Assembly (NCBI GenBank): GCA_020746995.1
Contig: JAGPXD010000004.1
Coordinates: forward strand, 310,001 to 374,000
Direction of reading: 5' to 3'
Source of the DNA: Plectosphaerella cucumerina
Taxonomy: Eukaryota; Ascomycota; Sordariomycetes; Glomerellales; Plectosphaerellaceae
DNA length: 64,000 nucleotides
Positions 46,556-57,080 of this stretch are shown in pieces. The position numbers were made by a program, and so were the translations under genes. The notes beneath the pieces are model-generated. The model did no database searches, was not told where the DNA came from, and saw only the letters and a list, made by a program, of their open reading frames with translations. The number at the start of each line of letters is the position of its first letter. Positions within the stretch are counted from its first letter, which is position 1.

Positions 46556-47497
46556 TACCTCAGCTCGAGTACCTAGCTTGGCCGTCTCGCCTCGTCTCGT
46601 CCCGTCCCTTTGGCGGAACCGCCGTCCGTCCACGTACCCCTGTCTCCGGCCCTTCCTATCCGGGACCTCGACCCCTCCTCGCCTCCAGTCGTCGTGCTAC
46701 AGCTAGCTAGCACTTCGCACATCACACATCGCACCTCGCACCTCGCCAGTCGTCCGGCCGGCTTGCCTTCCAACCTTCCTCAACCAATCTGGCCCCGCCC
46801 TCCTCACTGCCCTGCTAGTGGCTTGTGTGACCCTCCAGCACGCAGCAAGTGAGGCACAACCATCCCCCCCGCCCACTCCTCGTCCTGTCAACCCCCTGTC
46901 GCAGCCCGTCAGGCGCGGCGAGTCGGTTTGCTCCCCGCCACGTTTCTCTGGGTTGCTTAACTGCTCCCTGGTCCCATCTCGTCTGCTGCTGCGATCGCCC
47001 CCAAACTTCCTTCTCCCCGTCTGCTATCGCTTTCTGCCTCGGCCGTCACCCTGCACAGTCAACATCGACACATCCATCCAAGGACTCGACGAGAAAGATC
47101 TCCAGCTTCCTATCCCGACGACAGCTCACAACGGCACCTCCCCCGAGCTGTGCAAGTCCCAACATCCACCCACCCCACAGCCCGCCCGTGTCTCCTCTCA
47201 GACGCCCCCGTATTTTGCCGAGGAGCTCGCTCGATCCAGATCACCCCCGGCCTGGACCCCGAGCACCGAAATCCGCGGCCGCCCCCCAAAGCTGATCTTC
47301 CCCCGCCCCCCTGGCCTCTTCGCTCAATATCTTGCGGGCGAGCCCCTCGGGCCGTCCCTGCGGTCCCTGCGTCTTTTCCCGCTTTTGGTGGAAAAGGCTT
47401 TTGGTTCTTTTGTATGCCTGCCATCGCCTGATCCAGCGGGAAATGCCATCGATTGGGGAACCCCGGCACCCTTCAACACATCCCCAACGCCTCTCCA

Positions 47498-49768
47498 ATG
47501 TCTACCTCCAGCTATTACCAGCAGGCCCAGCGGGCCGCCAGCACTAGCTCAGCCTCCTCCCAGGCAAGCCAGGCAAGCCCCGAAACTGAAAGTCAACTGG
47601 CCCAGAAGAGGATGAGAACGAGCCGCCCCAAGGTCAAGACGGGGTGCTCAAATTGCAAGTATGTGAAGACTACGGCCCTTCTCCCCCCTACGCCTTCATC
47701 GGTGGTCCTGGCTGGTGGCCGGACGATCTCAGACATCAACTAACCCCGTCGACAAAGATTACGCAGGATCAAGTGCGATGAAGTGCGACCCGCCTGCACG
47801 CCATGTCTCCGTTCCAAGAAAACCTGCCCAGGCTATCCAGCTCCACCCCGAAGCGCAAGGCCGCACGAAGTCATCTCCATCGCCCCGAAACCTATTCTCG
47901 CCGCCGACCCGGCCACCCAGGTCGCGATACGCCCGCCTCCACCCGCTAAGGATATTGGCCGAAGAGACCACAAACAGCGCCAGAGAGAGTCAGCGCTACA
48001 GCGGATCCCGGCGTCACAACAGCAGCAGCAGCAGGACCTGACGCCACCGCAGACCCCCGGCCCAAGCATAGTCAGCTATGTGACTATGTATCGCCCATCC
48101 GAGAATCTCAATTTTGGGAGGCAAGACGGCATGTACTTTCAGCTCTTCCGAACGCAGACTGCAGGCGAGCTGTCGGGCTATTTCGATTCGGTCTTCTGGA
48201 CGCAGACGGTGCTCCAGGAATGCCACTCGGAAGGCGCCATCCGCCACGCAGTAGTCGCTCTGGGCGCTCTCTACAAGACACTAGAGCAGTCGACAGAGTC
48301 ACCGCCAGGATCACCCAGCGACAACTACCACCTCGACAACGTTTACCAGCACTGGGAAGTCGCAGTGAAGCAGTACTCGGAAGCTCTGAGTGCTCTGGTC
48401 AGGCTACACCGGGACCAGAAGTCGCATCGGACGCGGCTCATGGCAACCGTCTTGCTTGCCTGCTTTGATTCGTTCATCGGCGACCACAAGCAGGCCATTA
48501 TCCAGATACAGGCAGGGCTTCGACTCCTCGACCAGCTTCGGGCAGAGCGGAGGGCGTCATTCACACTTACAGGGGAGGAGCCCGTGGAAGAAGAACTCAT
48601 CACCATGTTCAAGCGGCTGGCGATTCAGGCCAAGTCATACGACATGGCCTTCCACTTCCCTCATCCCTACGTGATCGAGCTCACTCCCCAGCAACCGGAG
48701 CAGGCGCAGTCTCCTTCGTCAGAGGCAGGCAGCTCACCCTCGTCGCTCAGCCCGCCTTCGATGCCGGATCAGTTCTTCAACCTGAGGGAGGCCCGCCTAG
48801 CCTGGGATACGCTACTCGAGAAGATGCTCCGCTTCACCGAGACGCTCTTTGCGTACACCCGAGCAAGTGGTGGAAACAACCCCATGGGCATCTTGCCCAA
48901 ATCCATCCAGGCATACGGACTGAGTTTCCGTGGTCAACTGAAGCAGTGGGCCGAAGCCTTTGAGCCCATCTTGCAGAGCAGGACGGCTCCCGGCGTCACA
49001 TACCAGGAGAAGGCGGGCATCGCGGTCCTCAAAATGTTCCAGATCATGAGCCAGATTCTGTATCTGATGACATTTTCCGACAGCGAGCTTCATTTTGACG
49101 CTTTCCACAACGAGTTCAAGACCATCGTCGACCTAGCCCTCGAGGTTGTTGGCGACGAGGAGAGGAGAGCCGCTGCCAAGCGATGCCCAGACCCCGAGTA
49201 CTGCACGCACCGCCACCACCGAACCCCCGATATTTTCGGAGGCTTCGACTACAACACGCACCACATCAAGCCCAGCTTCAGCGCAGATCTCGGAATTGTC
49301 CCACCGCTCTTCGTGGCTGCCACGAAGTGCAGGAACCCTACCATCCGGCGGCAGGCCATCCAACTCCTGAAGAGCAGCGCTCGCAGGGAAGGCATGTGGG
49401 ACAGCGAACTCACAGCACGCATCGGCCAATGGGTGGTGGATATTGAGGAGGACGAGGCGATGGCCGTCCCGCTCAAGCCCTGGTCTCCGCCAGTCAACGG
49501 TTCTAGCAATGGCTCTAGCAAGAAGAGCCCTAGCTTTGGGGATAACACACCGCTGGGTCCCGGTGGCAACGCCAGATGGGACGGCCGGGAGGGCAGGAAG
49601 AGTAGCAACACCGGGCCGCCCAAGATGATCCCGGAGGAGAAGAGAGTCATGGTCAGGGCTGTCGACTTTGACCTGCGGACGAGGTTCGCCAGGTTGCAGG
49701 TGGGCACCAGGGGCATCATCCCAGGAGCTCCTGACATGCGATCCCGGGTGACCCAGTTCAGCTGGTAA
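47498..49768 (+). CDS. Zn2Cys6 fungal transcription factor
   Basis: A nuclear zinc-cluster regulator of about 700 residues. An S/Q/A-rich N-terminus of about 40 residues precedes KTGCSNCK, and a 99-nt intron (47659-47757) joins it to LRRIKCDEVRPACTPC and KKTCPGYP, completing CxxC-x6-C-x6-CxxC-x6-C. The start at 47498 (MSTSSYYQQA) is preferred over in-frame 47453. The middle region contains ALVRLHRDQKSHRTRLMATVLL and the HxxAI repeat typical of this class of fungal regulators. A polyglutamine run (QQQQQQ) is present near residue 130. It has a very long upstream gene-free region and a G19 tract just after the stop. Target genes are unknown. Confidence 0.9.
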
Positions 49769-49770
49769 GA

Positions 49771-49789
49771 GGGGGGGGGGGGGGGGGGG
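49771..49789 (+). repeat. G19 homopolymer
   Basis: Nineteen consecutive guanines begin two bases after the stop codon of the regulator. G-quadruplex capable in RNA and DNA. Confidence 0.9.
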
Positions 49790-50108
49790 AGGAAGGCATG
49801 GCGTTTTGGACAGAATGAGGCTGGCCCATGGCATTTCTGTTTACCTTGGATATACCCTTGATTCTGGCGCTGGTCTGACTGGAACCCGCGGGATGCATGT
49901 ATTTTAGATGAGTGTACGAGCTGGACGAATCACACGATTTAGGCTGCTCGCTGGGGTGGCCGGGCCATGAACGACAAATTACTGCATGACATCAAACTAC
50001 TACACGGGCGACTCTGACGCCATCGCCTCATATCGTACAAAAGCAATTCTGTCGACGCCGATCAGGCCATTTGATAGGTGACAGCATCCCTTTGTTGGGA
50101 GATTTTGC
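49790..50108. other. Intergenic, convergent 3' ends
   Basis: About 320 bp between the regulator and the questin-oxidase-like gene; no ORF or motif recognised. Confidence 0.45.
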
Positions 50109-51738
50109 TCAGGCCAGCTTGGGACTCGGCACCTCCTGTGGCTTTCCGTTAGCAGCAAGTCACGCGAGAGATGGGTTTCAAGTCTCACCTTCCACGCCTC
50201 GTCGAAACCGGCGGACCTAACCCACGTGGCTGAGCTGTCCTCGGCCCCGTCGAGGACCATGTAGTGCATCTTGAGCCACGTATCCGGGGAGGTGACCTTT
50301 TTCCAGGGCCGGTCATTGTATTTCTGAACGAGCTCCTCGCAGATGGATAGGGCGCGGATGAGCTTGATGGTGTGCCCGTCGTCGCTGTGGAGGGCGTGGA
50401 AGCGGGGGAGGAGGTCTGCAGGTCAGTATTTGGTAGATGGGATGGGGATCAGGTGGCTCACCTTGGTGTTTTTGGACAAGAGGTTTGCCGTTCCGCGCGT
50501 CTTGGGGTTTGTACTCCTTAACCATGTCGAAACGGATGTCAGGGGTTCCGCGGGCGGCATACTGCACCAGGTCCATTCGAATCTTCCACTCGAGGATACG
50601 GGCCTTGTTCGCAGCCGACAGCCAGGACATCTTGTTGAATGTCAAGAAGATGGGAGCTGAGTTTACGTGGTGCCTGTCGAGCTTGTCAGTGCTGGTTCCA
50701 TGAGACAAGGGCATGGACTTGCATGAGGAAGAAATCCCACTTTGCCATTTTCCCCGGCCGCAACGCTGCACCGGCGGCCATCCAGACGGCCATTTCGAAC
50801 ATTTCGGCCGTCTTCTCGTCGACTTCATCTTCACGAACCCGGACATGCTTGACGATTTCGAACATCTCCTCTGGTGCTCGCACGAGGATGCCGTCGTGGA
50901 TCTTGTTCGCGTCCGACATCCTCGGGGCTTTCCTCAGCTTGTTATCCGCCCCAATGCGCTCGTACAATTCAGCGATGGATGGGGCATTCGCCCCTGACGG
51001 GGACGTTCGTGCGCGAGACTCTGCTTCCTCGAGGAACTCCTTGAGGTTATTCTTATGCACCGCAGCCTGGGCAAGGGCCTCAGCGACGATCGCAGGTTGA
51101 GACCACTCGACGCCGAACATGAGCTGGATTATGGGGTGTAAGAAGCCGGCGAACATGCGCTGCAGCATGTCCTCGGCGCGGGGGTCGCCTTTGAATAGGA
51201 ACTCATTGAGGACGGCCTCGTGGGCAGTAAGGCGGCCGGAGCAGACTTCTGGTAGGGAAGAGGCGCGCTCGATCTCCCGCTGGAAGAAGAGGAGAAAGTC
51301 TGCGTAGCGGGACCCGTTGCCGAGGTTCTTGGGGGCCTCGGACGCCCAGTCTGCCTCGAGGGCGTCGGCGACGCCGGGGTGAGTCTTTTGGGCTGGACGT
51401 TGGTAGTTTGCGTTTTGGTTGTAGCTGGCCTGGATGGTTGAGGCGGAGGCGCCGGTGCCGTAGAGGGAGAGCATGTGGTGGGGGATCTGGGGTTGTTAGC
51501 ATGCCGGTTGGGAGGATGTTGGGCTCAGGGACGAACGTGGTTGTGGAAACCTTCCATGTTGAAGAAGACATGGTGAGTCTGTAAGGGTTAGTGATTGGTC
51601 TGTCTCCCATGGTGGTGAACGCACTTCTAGATCTTGTTGAAGGAGACTTGAGAGCTTTTTGGCCGTCTCATCTGGCTGATGGACCTTGAGCAGGCCTGTG
51701 TCGCTGGCCGGCACGTTGATCTGGTAGGCGGTGGCCAT
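50109..51738 (-). CDS. Questin oxidase-like protein (DUF4243)
   Basis: A member of the questin-oxidase/AflY-like family, members of which carry out Baeyer-Villiger-type oxidations of anthraquinones. Six exons are inferred. The family hallmark MEGFHNHIPHHMLSLYG is assembled across the second junction, followed by NANYQRP. The later conserved block KWDFFLMHHVNSAPIFL requires a GC-AG intron (50674-50722). The last introns give QKHQ-DLLPRFHALHS and DEAWK-EVPSPKLA. The start at 51738 (MATAYQINVPAS) has a good context, but an in-frame ATG at 51912 would add 58 residues with a mitochondrial-leader look. No polyketide cluster is nearby, so a role in primary or orphan metabolism is more likely. Confidence 0.82.
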
Positions 51739-52281
51739 GTTGGGGGCGTCCAAACTGTGTCTCACAGACGATGTTGAAAATAGTCTGCCAGTTTTGACTG
51801 AGATTGCTGATATAGCCGGCGGTGATTTCGAAGTAAAAGCAAAGCTGGATCTCAGCCGTGATAGAGGTAACCGCGGGGTGTTCCCGATGAGTCTGGCAGT
51901 CCGAGGCAACATAAGCTGTCGTCTACAAGCTGGCAAGGATATCATTTCCAAATGCCAAGGAGGGGTAGGTTGGCATCCGACGCCCTGCTACTGCTTATAT
52001 GTACTACCTAGTCGGGGATAGCAGCGCTCAATGTGGTGGTTGCCGAGCTCCGTCGTCGTCTTGAGAGTGACGTCTACACCTGTAATGGTATTGGCTGGGG
52101 CGACCAGCACAGGTGATCGCCTTGCTGAGTAATCCACTTGTGCTACCTGGTCTGCAGCATACCGGCCGGTCAGACTTTAGACTTTCCCATGCCGTAACGT
52201 TTGCTCGCGATTGGACATTGTGGACAGGACACTGCGTTGTGTCTGTCTGTATTTGTCAGATGATCGATAGATGGCTTTGTC
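51739..52281. other. Upstream flank of questin-oxidase-like gene
   Basis: Contains the promoter or, up to 51912, a possible N-terminal extension of the questin-oxidase-like gene. No other feature seen. Confidence 0.4.
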
Positions 52282-52602
52282 TCAGGTAGAGGCGCATAAC
52301 GGGCCTGAGAAGGGAGGCGGCTTACGCCTGGAGCATTGGGATGGGTGGACAAGGTCCGGCAACGCCATCACCGTCTGAACCGCACTTGTCGACATGTCAT
52401 CGCAAGACTTCGACCATGAACGTGGTGCGGTTTGCTTGCCAAAGGCCATGCAAGTGCCTGTTGCGGTGGCGGATGCAGGACCTGGGTTCGACCCATCTGA
52501 GGTCTCTAGCACGTCCAACTTTCCTCCAAGGTTCACCTTGATCCGTTCGGGTGACTTACTGTCACTGTTGAAGTCGTCGAGGCTGGTAGATCTAGGCGCC
52601 AT
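52282..52602 (-). CDS. Doubtful small hypothetical protein
   Basis: A 106-codon open frame (MAPRSTSLDDFNSDSKSPER...) without recognisable motifs or neighbours to support it. The N-terminal 45 residues are hydrophilic and coding-like; the rest is not. It could equally be non-coding. Confidence 0.2.
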   Translation of the reverse strand: MAPRSTSLDDFNSDSKSPERIKVNLGGKLDVLETSDGSNPGPASATATGTCMAFGKQTAPRSWSKSCDDMSTSAVQTVMALPDLVHPSQCSRRKPPPFSGPLCAST

Positions 52603-53274
52603 AGAAAGTTTAAAAACTGTGATATGTAAGGCATGCCGAGAGCGAGCCGTTCGTCAAATAGGGGACGCAAAGTGTCAGCTGTCATGCTAAATCTCGAAGT
52701 GATTCCCCGTCTGTCAAAGTCCCAATTACGCGGGTGCCAAGAGCCTGAAAAGATCAGTGTTCAGACCACACCGCGTCAACTGTCAGGGCCGAGACTCGCA
52801 GTGCTATCTTGGAGAGCAAGGCATCGCTCGCTTCCTGTTGTCGGGGCCAAGCCTGAGTCACCACCGGTTCAGGAGACAGCATCATGAAGGTTCCTCAGAT
52901 ACACGACAAAGTGCAGCATAGTATGTCTATTCGACCCCAAAAGAGGCCATCCTGCCCTCTTCAGTCACTTGTCTCCAAGACCGCGATTAGACATCCTCCC
53001 TGCCAACACTACCCAACTTGAAGCACATCAGCATCGTACTAAGCCTCCTGGACAGGCATTTGAAGTGGTTGAGGCCATCAACGCTTTGGTATCTTCTCAA
53101 GACCCCCCCTTGGGCAGCGAATCGCTGAGACAATGCACTCCAACACATCACTGGAATAGGTCATGCAAGAGATCAGAGAAAGAAAAATTATTGTCATCAG
53201 GCCCTATCATCTACGGGCAGGTATCATTTTTCATCATCAACGCCACACCTCCTCTCGTCAAGCTCAAACTCCGC
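52603..53274. other. Gene-free interval
   Basis: About 670 bp, 3' flank of the histone chaperone gene. Nothing recognisable. Confidence 0.4.
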
Positions 53275-54406
53275 TTAAGCCTTGACCTTCTTCAGGGCGG
53301 GAGCCTCCTCCTCATCATCCTCATCGTCATCCATGTCGCTGAAGCCATCCTCAAGCTCCTGAGCGCTGGTGAAGTACTTGAGCGCCTCGGGCCACAGGTC
53401 CATGACGATGGCGTGGGCGAGGTCGTCGCCAGGGGGGAAGATCTCAAAGTCGTCCTCATCCTCCTCCTCCTCATCCTCGTCCTCGTCCATGTCCTCATCC
53501 TCGTCCTTCTCGTCGACCTTGCCGTCCTTGCGGCCCTGGACCTCGGCGCGGATCCTGGCGACCTCGGCGGCGCTCTCCTCGGCGGAGATGCGGCGGCCGA
53601 CGTAGCCGAACCAGGCGAAGAAGGAGACGCCGTCCATACCGACGGCCTCCATCTTCTCCTTGAGCTGCTTCTCGGTGGCGGAGAGGGGCTTCTCGCGCTT
53701 GATCTCCTTGCCCTTGGCGTCGAACTTGACGGTGTACGACTCGGGGTCCTCGTCGTAGAGCTTCTTGGCGAGGCCGAGGAGGCCGTCGGTCAGGTCGTGC
53801 TTGGCGTCCTTCCACTTGATGGCGACGGGCTCGGAGACGAGGCCGGAGAACTCGCGGTCGTAGCGGTAGTAGAACTTCTTCTCGAGAACCTTGTCCTCGA
53901 AGTGGTCGTTCTCCTCAAACTCGAAGCGGATGGCGACGCTGCGGGGGTCGCCCTTGCCGCCGTTGTCGATCTCGAAGCGCCTCACGGAGATGGACTTGAG
54001 GGCCGACAGGAGCAGGTTGGAGTCGAGGGGCTGGATGAACTCGTCGATGTCCGGGGGGCACTGCTCCAGGACCAGGGGCCAGAAGTTGGGGATCTGGGAG
54101 ATGAGGGCCTGGCGCTTCTCGTACAGAGGCTGCGTCTTCTCGTACTGGTAGCGGACTGCGGGGGAGCCAAGGTCAGCAGGGGTGCGAAGGTGGTGGTGGG
54201 ATGCCAATGGTGGGGTGGCGAGAAGGCCGCGCAGGGAAATCTTGGTAGAGGGGCAAAAGGGGAAACATACTGATGTCGGTCTCGGCATCCTCGAACTCGC
54301 GCTCGAGATCCTCGAGCTGCTCGTAGGTAACGTTGCTCTCGGCGAGGGCGGCCATCTTGAGGGCGGTGAGGCTGTTGAACTGCTGGGGGGAACCGGCGTC
54401 GGACAT
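53275..54406 (-). CDS. NAP-family histone chaperone, SET/Vps75 type
   Basis: A nucleosome assembly protein of the SET/TAF-I/Vps75 subgroup acting on H3-H4 in the nucleus. The long N-terminal dimerisation helix (NVTYEQLEDLEREFEDAET) is split by one intron (about 54155-54271), continuing as IRYQYEKTQPLYEKRQALI. The earmuff domain follows: IPNFWPLVLEQCPPDIDEF, and KKFYYRYDREFSGLVSEPV. The C-terminus has long acidic D/E runs and ends with a basic KKVKA. It has a single intron and a start at 54406. An antisense open frame of 434 codons lies opposite it and is a shadow of the acidic tail and GC bias. Confidence 0.9.
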
Positions 54407-55566
54407 TTGCGCGATAGATGGAAGAGGTAGAAGGGAGAGAATTAAACTTGGGGGGTATCACAAGAGAAAAGGTGGTAAGATGGATGGGGGAGAGGGGAGG
54501 TAAAGATGATGTGGGAGGGGAGCTTTCAGACGGAGGGGGCGGTGACAAGTGACGAGATTTTTATATTTCCAACCGCCGCCCAACGCGACTGCCCAGCAAC
54601 CAAGGCGAACCGGATTACCTACGCAACTACGCAACAGAGACCCCGACCAGGCAGAACCGTCGCCACGTTATTGTTGACGCTCTCGAGCAGATGATAGGCC
54701 GGTGCTGGACCTTGCCCGGTGCAGAGTGCCCGCCGTGTGGATGGAGCTCAGTGTCCCCTCTTTCCGCATTGAATAGCTCCCCCGGGGATCGTCGGTTGCG
54801 TGGGTGCGGTGCCTCTGAATTTTTTTTTCGCTGCCCCTCACCCTCTTCCCCCCTCCGTCCTGTTCGCTGCGCGCGCAGAAAAAAAAAGTTGACGGGACCC
54901 CGCGGTGACGACGTGGAACACTAACAAGCCAGGCACCACAGGACCCCTCCTTCCCACAGTGGGGACCTTCACAGTTTGCCCCTCGCGCTCCGTTCGTTGC
55001 CCTGGCCAGGGGGATCCACCAGAGGTTTCTTCCAGGCTCTAGCGCGCATCCAGAACCGCGGGTTTTCGGTGTTGGCGGTTAGCCTCGTCCTGGCTGGGCA
55101 TCATTTCACCCGCCGAACACCGTGGCGAGCGGGGCGTCGTCCAGGGCCTGCCTGGGGCGGTCAGACCTGCAGACCGCTGTAGAACGTCAAAGTGCCCCGC
55201 CACCGACGCCAGAGGGGCGCCCTACAATACCTTCATTGGACCCTGGATCTGCGATCCCTGAAAGTCATGGATATTCCCTTCTTTCTGCTTCTGATCCCGA
55301 CGACAAATTCAAGGCGACCCCTCCTGCTGCCACGGCAACCAGAGGCCCGCCATGGGATTCTGACATCTCCGTGACGAACGGACAGACAGATGTCCCTCAC
55401 CTGGCCCAAGGCGTTCCTCCCTCGATTTCTTCTTTTCCTGTCGTGCAGGGGAAGAAATGGGACGTGATGTTGCCGCAACTCCAACTCAGGGGCATCCACG
55501 TCGGCATCCACTCACGATAATCCCTACGAACAAAATTATCTTCGACCCGCCAGCAAAAGTTCAAGC
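54407..55566. other. Gene-free interval left of tRNA-Phe
   Basis: About 1.16 kb. The left part contains the chaperone promoter. T8 near 54826 and A9 near 54888 are short homopolymers. ORF of 132 codons at 55122-55520 has no recognisable content. Confidence 0.45.
55555..55558 (-). terminator. Pol III terminator of tRNA-Phe
   Basis: TTTT on the minus strand, 8 nt after the discriminator base. Confidence 0.7.
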
Positions 55567-55657
55567 TGTGGCTTGCCTGGATCGAACAGGCGACCTTTCG
55601 ATTGTTTGATTGAAGTGTTACTTCAGTCGAACGCTACTCCCACTGAGCTAAAGCCAC
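55567..55657 (-). tRNA. tRNA-Phe (GAA) with intron
   Basis: Minus-strand cloverleaf. The acceptor pairs GTGGCTT with AAGCCAC, and base A73 is at 55567. D-arm GCTC...TAGC has one C-T mismatch. The anticodon stem is TTCGA/TCGAA and the loop begins CTGAAG, giving anticodon GAA. An 18-nt intron sits after position 37 and contains CTTCA, which can pair with the anticodon, as in yeast tRNA-Phe precursors. The T-arm is GCCTG/CAGGC with loop TTCGATC. Mature length is 73 nt before CCA. A TTTT Pol III terminator follows at 55555-55558. Confidence 0.93.
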
Positions 55658-55699
55658 ATATTGGATGCTGATTTCGACATCTGAAGCCGTCTTCCCGCG

Positions 55700-56620
55700 T
55701 CACTCCCGATCCTCCACCGCCAGGACTCCGACCTTTGGACCAATCATGAAAGACTCGCCTCCGACCGTTACTGCATACCTCCACCGTGCCTCGTTGATCT
55801 TCCGCGCCTGTGACAGTGCCCACTCTCCTGTAACTGAACTGTCCACGACATAGTGCCGCCCACGCGCCTTGGTTGGCGCAAAAATCTCAACAAGGCGTAG
55901 GTTTTGATGCCCTTCAAACAATTCTCCGCCCTCTGATGCCTTCGCCAGCAAGATTTGCCGATCGAGGAGCCATATCTTCAAGGGAGGCAGGGCCTGAAAA
56001 CAATCGATCAATCCTTTGATGCACTCCTGGAGATAGGTCCAAGGCCATTCATGTTCGCCACCTTGGGGGAATATGTCCATGCTGTACATGTCAAAGGCAA
56101 TGTTGAGTCTGCTCCTCGTCCGACGAATATCAATGCCGAGCATTCGAGTGGGACCCTGGTTCTTTTCGGGGCACAAAAGACCCGAGATCCTTGTGAGACA
56201 GATGAGGTCGAGTTGCGGGAGAATGCATTTGACTTGTCGGTGTTTAGAAAGAGATGATCCTTTGAACCAAACCGTGGGCTGGCATTTCCGGTACAGTCGT
56301 CCGATGATCGTATTAGACTCTTGACATGCGGTCCATAGCCCTCCGTCGATAAAGTGGGATGAAGCGTTGGCATGATCCCACCAACTGCATTTATGAGGAC
56401 GATCGGGGCTGGCAAATACAGCGGATTGCACACGACTCAGTGCCGGGACAGGAATGTCATCTTCGAAAATCTGAAGCTCATCCGATGAATCGGATATGTT
56501 TCGAAACTCCACGGAAAAGAAGTGGACGCCCGGGATATCGAATGGGCGGACTGCTGCTTCCCAGATCTTGTGTCGAATCTCAGGTGGAAGTTTGGTGAAC
56601 TGATGAAAGGTTTTGGCCAT
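55700..56620 (-). CDS. 2EXR-domain protein
   Basis: A 306-residue protein with an N-terminal 2EXR motif: FHQFTKLPPEIRHKIWEAA, a fungal-expanded domain of unknown function usually in cytoplasmic or nuclear proteins. The body has scattered aromatic and Trp-rich motifs and no other recognised domain. The start at 56620 (MAKTFHQF) is preferred because the motif normally lies at the extreme N-terminus; the open frame extends upstream to 56890 without conserved content. It ends only 42 bp before the tRNA-Phe gene on the same strand. Confidence 0.8.
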   Translation of the reverse strand: MAKTFHQFTKLPPEIRHKIWEAAVRPFDIPGVHFFSVEFRNISDSSDELQIFEDDIPVPALSRVQSAVFASPDRPHKCSWWDHANASSHFIDGGLWTACQESNTIIGRLYRKCQPTVWFKGSSLSKHRQVKCILPQLDLICLTRISGLLCPEKNQGPTRMLGIDIRRTRSRLNIAFDMYSMDIFPQGGEHEWPWTYLQECIKGLIDCFQALPPLKIWLLDRQILLAKASEGGELFEGHQNLRLVEIFAPTKARGRHYVVDSSVTGEWALSQARKINEARWRYAVTVGGESFMIGPKVGVLAVEDRE

Positions 56621-57080
56621 CTTAACAGAGATGTCCAGCGGCTGAAACTGGCCAAGAACAGTTGGAAGATGGAAAGATTTTCTTCGCGGAGGGTCAGCGG
56701 TGAATTTGGGAAAGAAACGGTGCGCACTCACGTGCTGTCCGCCCTGGTGGTTGACTTGAGGAAGGCACCACCCATCGTGCCTGCCTTCCGTTGGGGTCCT
56801 TCCAGAACGGCACGGGACGTCAAGTCGGACTCGCTCCACGGGAAGATACCAGGGACCGGGCAGTTGCCAGTCCCCTGTCCCTCGGGCCAAAGAACAGAAG
56901 GGGACGATCTTGAAGAAATTGAAGAAAATGAATGTATCGAGTACAGTATGCTGAGGGGATGCCTTCCAACGCTGTGCTGTCTATGCAACGCTGGCAACAA
57001 ATCAAATGGGTATTCCCAAGCAGAACAAAACCCACCCGTCAAGTCCATATGCGACAGCGCTATTCGTACAAAATCGACGA
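56621..57080. other. Intergenic, 2EXR gene promoter side
   Basis: About 460 bp between two minus-strand genes. No supported feature beyond the upstream extension of the 2EXR frame. Confidence 0.4.

Larger units (their letters stand above)
42816..47497. other. Large 4.7-kb gene-free interval
   Basis: No ORF with recognisable protein features, although GC-rich frames stay open by chance (up to 349 codons on the minus strand at 44083-45132). From about 43.3 to 44.9 kb the plus strand is G-rich, including G12 at 44394-44405. From about 44.95 kb to 47.4 kb it is strongly C/T-rich. The right side also has a CA-rich microsatellite, a 15-bp tandem duplication and several CT-rich tetranucleotide runs. 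This layout resembles two divergent long 5' leaders meeting near 44.95 kb, one of which would serve the Zn2Cys6 gene at 47498. Confidence 0.5.

Noticed and set aside
52969..54273. 434-codon ORF opposite the histone chaperone
   Set aside because: Antisense shadow; the Leu/Val runs mirror the acidic tail of the chaperone.
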